A stretch of 64,000 nt of DNA from Sinonovacula constricta (lineage: Eukaryota > Mollusca > Bivalvia > Cardiida > Solecurtidae), in assembly GCA_007844125.1 (NCBI GenBank), contig CM017565.1:8196885-8260884 (forward strand), read 5' to 3'. The position numbers were made by a program, and so were the translations under genes. Below, one piece after another: positions 60,216 through 64,000 of this stretch. The first letter of the stretch is position 1, and each line of letters opens with the position of its first letter. The notes beneath the pieces were generated by a model. It saw only the letters and a program-made list of their open reading frames with translations, was not told where the DNA came from and did no database searches.

Positions 60216-62492
60216 TGCACGGTAAGAATTAGTTGAGGCAATTCATATCACTAGAAATTATTTTATTTTATACGAGTAACTGTACCATATGTTATCACAA
60301 AAATAAATAACAGTAACCCAGATGGACTGTTTCACGACAATACGTGGCAATAAAAAACTTGCATTTCTTTAAATTGGTGACAAGCCATTTGTCTACAACA
60401 CAACTGTAGCAAAACATCGGTCATTAGAAAAGTTGCCTTAGGTTTTGACTACCATTAAACAGTTTTATGCCATATTATCGAAAGCACGATTCCTTGTAGT
60501 AAATGATTTTTATATGGTCACATTTATTAGGATATCAGGTTGATCATTAGTGAATAGGTAGATTGGTAACAGACACAGTGAATATGACAAAGAGGGATAT
60601 TGAATATATCATATTATAATTGGACGTAACGTGACAATTATCTTGTTTTGACTTTGATCTAGTAATGTTTCAAATTGATATGTTCAAAATGTTTTCCTCC
60701 ATGTAATATCGCTTTTCTTGCGTTTTTGTTTTACAAAATCATATTTCAAGTTAGTTAAACCTTTAAATAATATACTCGACTTTCTTTCAATTATGTCCAC
60801 TTCACTTGTTTACGTTTAAAAAATAGATATCAGTAAGATTTACAGATATACCATCTTTCATTTTTCAGTCTTCCAAATAAAATATGCGACAACAAGATTG
60901 TCTCAGTATTGATTTGATTTCATTTTCGAGCAGTATATTTTGAACGGAGGCATTTTACAAATTATTTGAAGTGAACTCAATGTCATTAATAATCATTTTT
61001 CTAATACTTTGTTAATGCCCCAGTGAATATGACACTGATATCGATATTTATCCCACCATCTCTGTAAATATCGGTTGATATAACCCATGTGATAAAGATG
61101 AGCTTTATGAACCGATATTCGCGCACCTACTCTAAGCCGGACTACCTTTTTGACGACACAATCAGGAATGTTTACGTGAACGAAACTCATTTATGGCATA
61201 ATTATACATTTGATCACCCCAAAAATATCCATAATGTAAAGATTGGTAAAAAAAAGCAAAAGAGGTCATTAAAAGGGAGATTGAGCAAGGTCTCGATCTC
61301 TCCTGCAGAATTGAAAACTTCAGTAGCGGCATCTCAAATGACTGAGCTAACCGGACAATTGATCGCGGTCTTCCGAAGTTCTATTTAACAATGATATTAG
61401 ACAATTTGTAAACAAAAAAAGCTTTTTTAATCAAAGTGTACACATTTACAATTCAAAAGCTTACAAGAAAAACTAAAAACAAAATGTAGTACATGCACAT
61501 AATTAAAAATGTTTTGGAATAGTAATAAAATTAATAAAAATACGAATTTGTAATCTGCAACAATAAAAACAAAGGTCAGATTATGTGAGTCCCTGTTGTT
61601 ATTTGGTGTGAATTGAAAGAATTTGATGAAGAATAGCGTGAAAACCTAAGCAGCGTTGTAACAAAGAGCTACGAGGATTTCGGGGCAAAATTTGGTTTTA
61701 GTCCAAACATTATTGACAAGGAAATTGATCTTGAATCTGTGATTGTCTCAGAAAGCAGCAATCAGCTGCTTAATCTGTGGACAGACCCTGATGATCAAAT
61801 GTCGTTACATGATGAACATTCAAATAGTTTGGATAAAGCTCGACCTTAGTTGAACCAAATACAGCTGACTGCACACATCTGGACACATTTCGTTATAAAT
61901 CACAGTTTCTAGACGTATACATGAACACCAACACACCACCACCAATTCCAACATTTCTCCAAATTTCGCAAGTCACCCTGTCAAAATCACAACTTCGCAA
62001 TTTTATGGCGCTATATTCAATGCTCCAAATTTCAATCAATGTCATCCACAATTAAAATCCATGAGCAAACTGTTTGTTACAACCACAAACACACACAAAC
62101 ATCAAATGCAATTCGCGTTTCTTAATGCCATGTGCGGAGCAACTTTAATGTTACACGTTACACGTTGACATTACAGACTACATGTATAGCATTACACGAG
62201 GGGGTGATTTTTGTTGTTGTTATTTTCCAACCATTATTATTAATTATCGTAATCAATAAAATTACAACCTTATGTACAGCGCAAATAAAATAAAAGAAAT
62301 AACATGTTTATTGTCTTATTTTCAATAGTAAAATAGAACCTTTTCTTATAGCCGAATTACTCGCATTACGCGCATTAATTTCGTGTATTGCATTGAAACG
62401 TCAGATCATGTAAAGGAGGAGCAGTAGCGGTTAATTTAAATGTTTCCCTTTTTTAATCCATTTGAAAAAAACTATTGATGGTGGGATAAAAA
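60216..62492. other. Mostly unannotated; two coding-like fragments
   Basis: Plus-strand ORF 61089-61388 (99 codons, beginning MIKMSFMNRYSRTYSKPDYL, Lys-rich middle) and a separate open frame 61637-61849 (containing EDFGAKFGFSPNIIDKEID and LWTDPDDQMSLHDEHS) have codon usage and composition more like protein than the surroundings. Neither has a family I recognise nor convincing splice sites. They could be exons or remains of a mobile-element protein. Confidence 0.35.
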
Positions 62493-62628
62493 GAATACCA
62501 GGTTAGTGTTGATATAGATACATGTTATCATGCTCACCCCGAAAATCAGAAAGCACTCGGCAGAGCCTTGTGCTTTCTGATTTTCTTAGCCTCGCATTAT
62601 AACATATCAACACCAACCTGGTATTCTC
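62493..62628. mobile_element. Near-palindromic foldback element
   Basis: Left arm GAATACCAGGTTAGTGTTGATA then GAAAATCAGAAAGCAC; right arm GTGCTTTCTGATTTTC then ATATCAACACCAACCTGGTATTC. The arms are inverted complements with mismatches in the middle, around a 13-base loop (62557-62569). The ~136-bp DNA could form a single long hairpin. It fits a MITE or foldback element, or a head-to-head duplication. No target duplication resolved. Confidence 0.7.
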
Positions 62629-62720
62629 TATATATCAGCATGATCTTTGCTATGGTCACGTGCTTTTCAAGACGACTGTGATTACTGTAGCCCAGCGGAA
62701 CGTAACCAGTGAAAATAAGT

Positions 62721-62793
62721 GTCTTGACACAGGTTTATCCCCCTTTCAAAGCTATCAAAGCTTGAACGCTTGACAGAAAAACCTGTGTCCAAG
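62721..62793. repeat. Inverted repeat with 14-15 bp arms
   Basis: CTTGACACAGGTTT at 62721-62734 and AAACCTGTGTCCAAG at about 62779-62793 are complementary except for one inserted C, with a ~44-base loop containing AAAGCTATCAAAGCTT. Possibly the end of another small element next to the foldback. Confidence 0.5.
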
Positions 62794-62974
62794 AAGGAAG
62801 ATTGGGAATGGTTATCAAAAGTTCCAATACTCTGAGGAACTAGTAACCAGTATCGACGGGGTTGTTTCTCTTTGCTTCATGCTGTTTCAAATATACACAT
62901 CTTTAAAATGTCGGCAAAAGTGACAACTAGTGCGTTTTCATTGGTTTACAGAGCTATAACCTCGCATTGCCTGG

Positions 62975-63013
62975 GGTTGGGGTGATGGTGTGTGTGTAGG
63001 GGGGGGGGGGGGG
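62975..63013 (+). repeat. G-rich run with quadruplex potential
   Basis: GGGGTTGGGG followed by GT repeats and a 15-base poly-G (62999-63013). Four or more G-tracts in 40 bases fit a G-quadruplex motif. Confidence 0.8.
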
Positions 63014-64000
63014 TCTGGGAGGTGTCACAAAACAAACATTGAATTGAAAACATCCATTTAAAACAAAACAATCAAAACGATAACGCAACTTGTTCTTAGT
63101 AATGACATTATACACACTGTTGGAACTCATTGATTCCACATCATCTTCATTGTCACATGTTATTATACTGTTTAAAGTGATATATAAATTAAAAATAATC
63201 TTTAAAAACAATAATATTCACAACTGACTACATCATAAAACTACAAAGTACATTTGCAGCAATGATAAATTGCTTTATTCAAAGCAAGTTCAGAAACTTG
63301 TTATGTACTTTAATGGTAACTTAATTTTGTTTTGTTTCGGTTGTCTCAAGGGAAAGATTATGTTTATCAAGCACGATGCTATAATTCAGAACAACATCAT
63401 TTTGCTGGAAAAAAGCCGATCTATTCCCGACTAATTCGCAGCCAGCTTGAAGCTGTGTTTGGGTATGTCGGCGAGGTCGTTCACCAAAGGATGTCTGAAA
63501 TATCAACATGTCTTCTTCATTGTGATGGTCTCTAAACTTTCAGCTCCTGTACTTTATTTTAATGGTCTCTGTTTACCCAATGGAATGATGTTCTGTTACA
63601 AGCCATTATAATTAAATATGTCACAAATGCGTAAGGCGGCAACAAAAAGATATGTTTAGCTATGATAACAAGACGCAGTACATGATTCAAGTCAATTAGT
63701 ATTGCAAACCATTTAATTTTGTGCTGTGGTTGTAAAGATAAATAAAGATATTTGTATTAACATACTTATATATGAAAAGGGTATCGAATGGAGTGCGTTA
63801 ATTTATGTCAAAGGTATATATCGAATTATAACACGTCATAATTTATAGCGAATACTTTGCTTAAAATTTCAACAAACATGCGTTGTACCTGCAAAGGGAG
63901 GATGTGTGTATTGTAGAAGCGTTAATGACATCACGCAGGAAAGAAACGTAAGTATCCGTGAAAACAGACAAATATTTCATTCTGTGTAATGACCTGAAGT
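63014..64000. other. Nothing firm
   Basis: AT-rich to the window edge. Overlapping short frames at 63321-63535 on both strands have no support. Confidence 0.4.

Overview
The window looks like an intergenic or large-intron region of an animal nuclear genome. It is AT-rich, has no operon-like packing, no long non-repetitive ORF and no rRNA, and carries splice-site-bounded exon candidates, tRNA-derived SINEs, a 5'-truncated LINE, TIR elements and many satellites and microsatellites. The LINE tail (48.7-49.4 kb, minus) has the C-terminal layout I associate with mollusc/lophotrochozoan non-LTR elements, so I infer a mollusc, probably a bivalve. That inference is moderate: no species-diagnostic gene is visible.

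Layout. 0-5.6 kb: little recognisable beyond one tRNA-like relic. 5.6-6.7 kb: compound (CTA)n array. 8.3-9.7 kb: 25-bp satellite interrupted by a minus-strand SINE, with two related SINEs at 10.4 and 12.4 kb. 10.9-11.4 kb: a 491-bp TIR element with a diverged second copy at 28.4-28.9 kb. 20.1-25.4 kb: a 5.3-kb 20-bp satellite. 32.7 kb: (CATA)n next to a LINE-type 3' end. 34.1-35.3 kb: two exon candidates on the plus strand. 35.9-38.8 kb: a 60-bp satellite. 43.1 and 54.4 kb: two paralogous candidate first exons on the plus strand. 48.7-49.4 kb: LINE tail. 49.4-50.7 kb: 82-bp array. 50.7 and 59.9 kb: two paralogous terminal-exon candidates on the minus strand. 51.2-51.8 kb: 73-bp array. 52.1 kb: small TIR element. 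52.8 kb: (CA)n. 53.5 kb: 42-bp array. 62.5 kb: a near-palindromic foldback element.

Genes. The best coding model is the 5' end of one plus-strand gene whose body lies beyond the right edge. Three candidate starts (34167, 43115, 54429) each open with Met-Gln. The 34167 exon joins the 34903-35269 exon in phase 0. That exon and the 43115 and 54429 exons all end in phase 1, so all three routes could splice to one shared downstream exon. I do not recognise the protein. On the minus strand, two related last-exon candidates suggest a tandemly duplicated gene, also unrecognised. The major tandem arrays together cover roughly a fifth of the window. The very long ORFs in them are by-products of repeat unit length, with the 60-bp array the only one worth testing.
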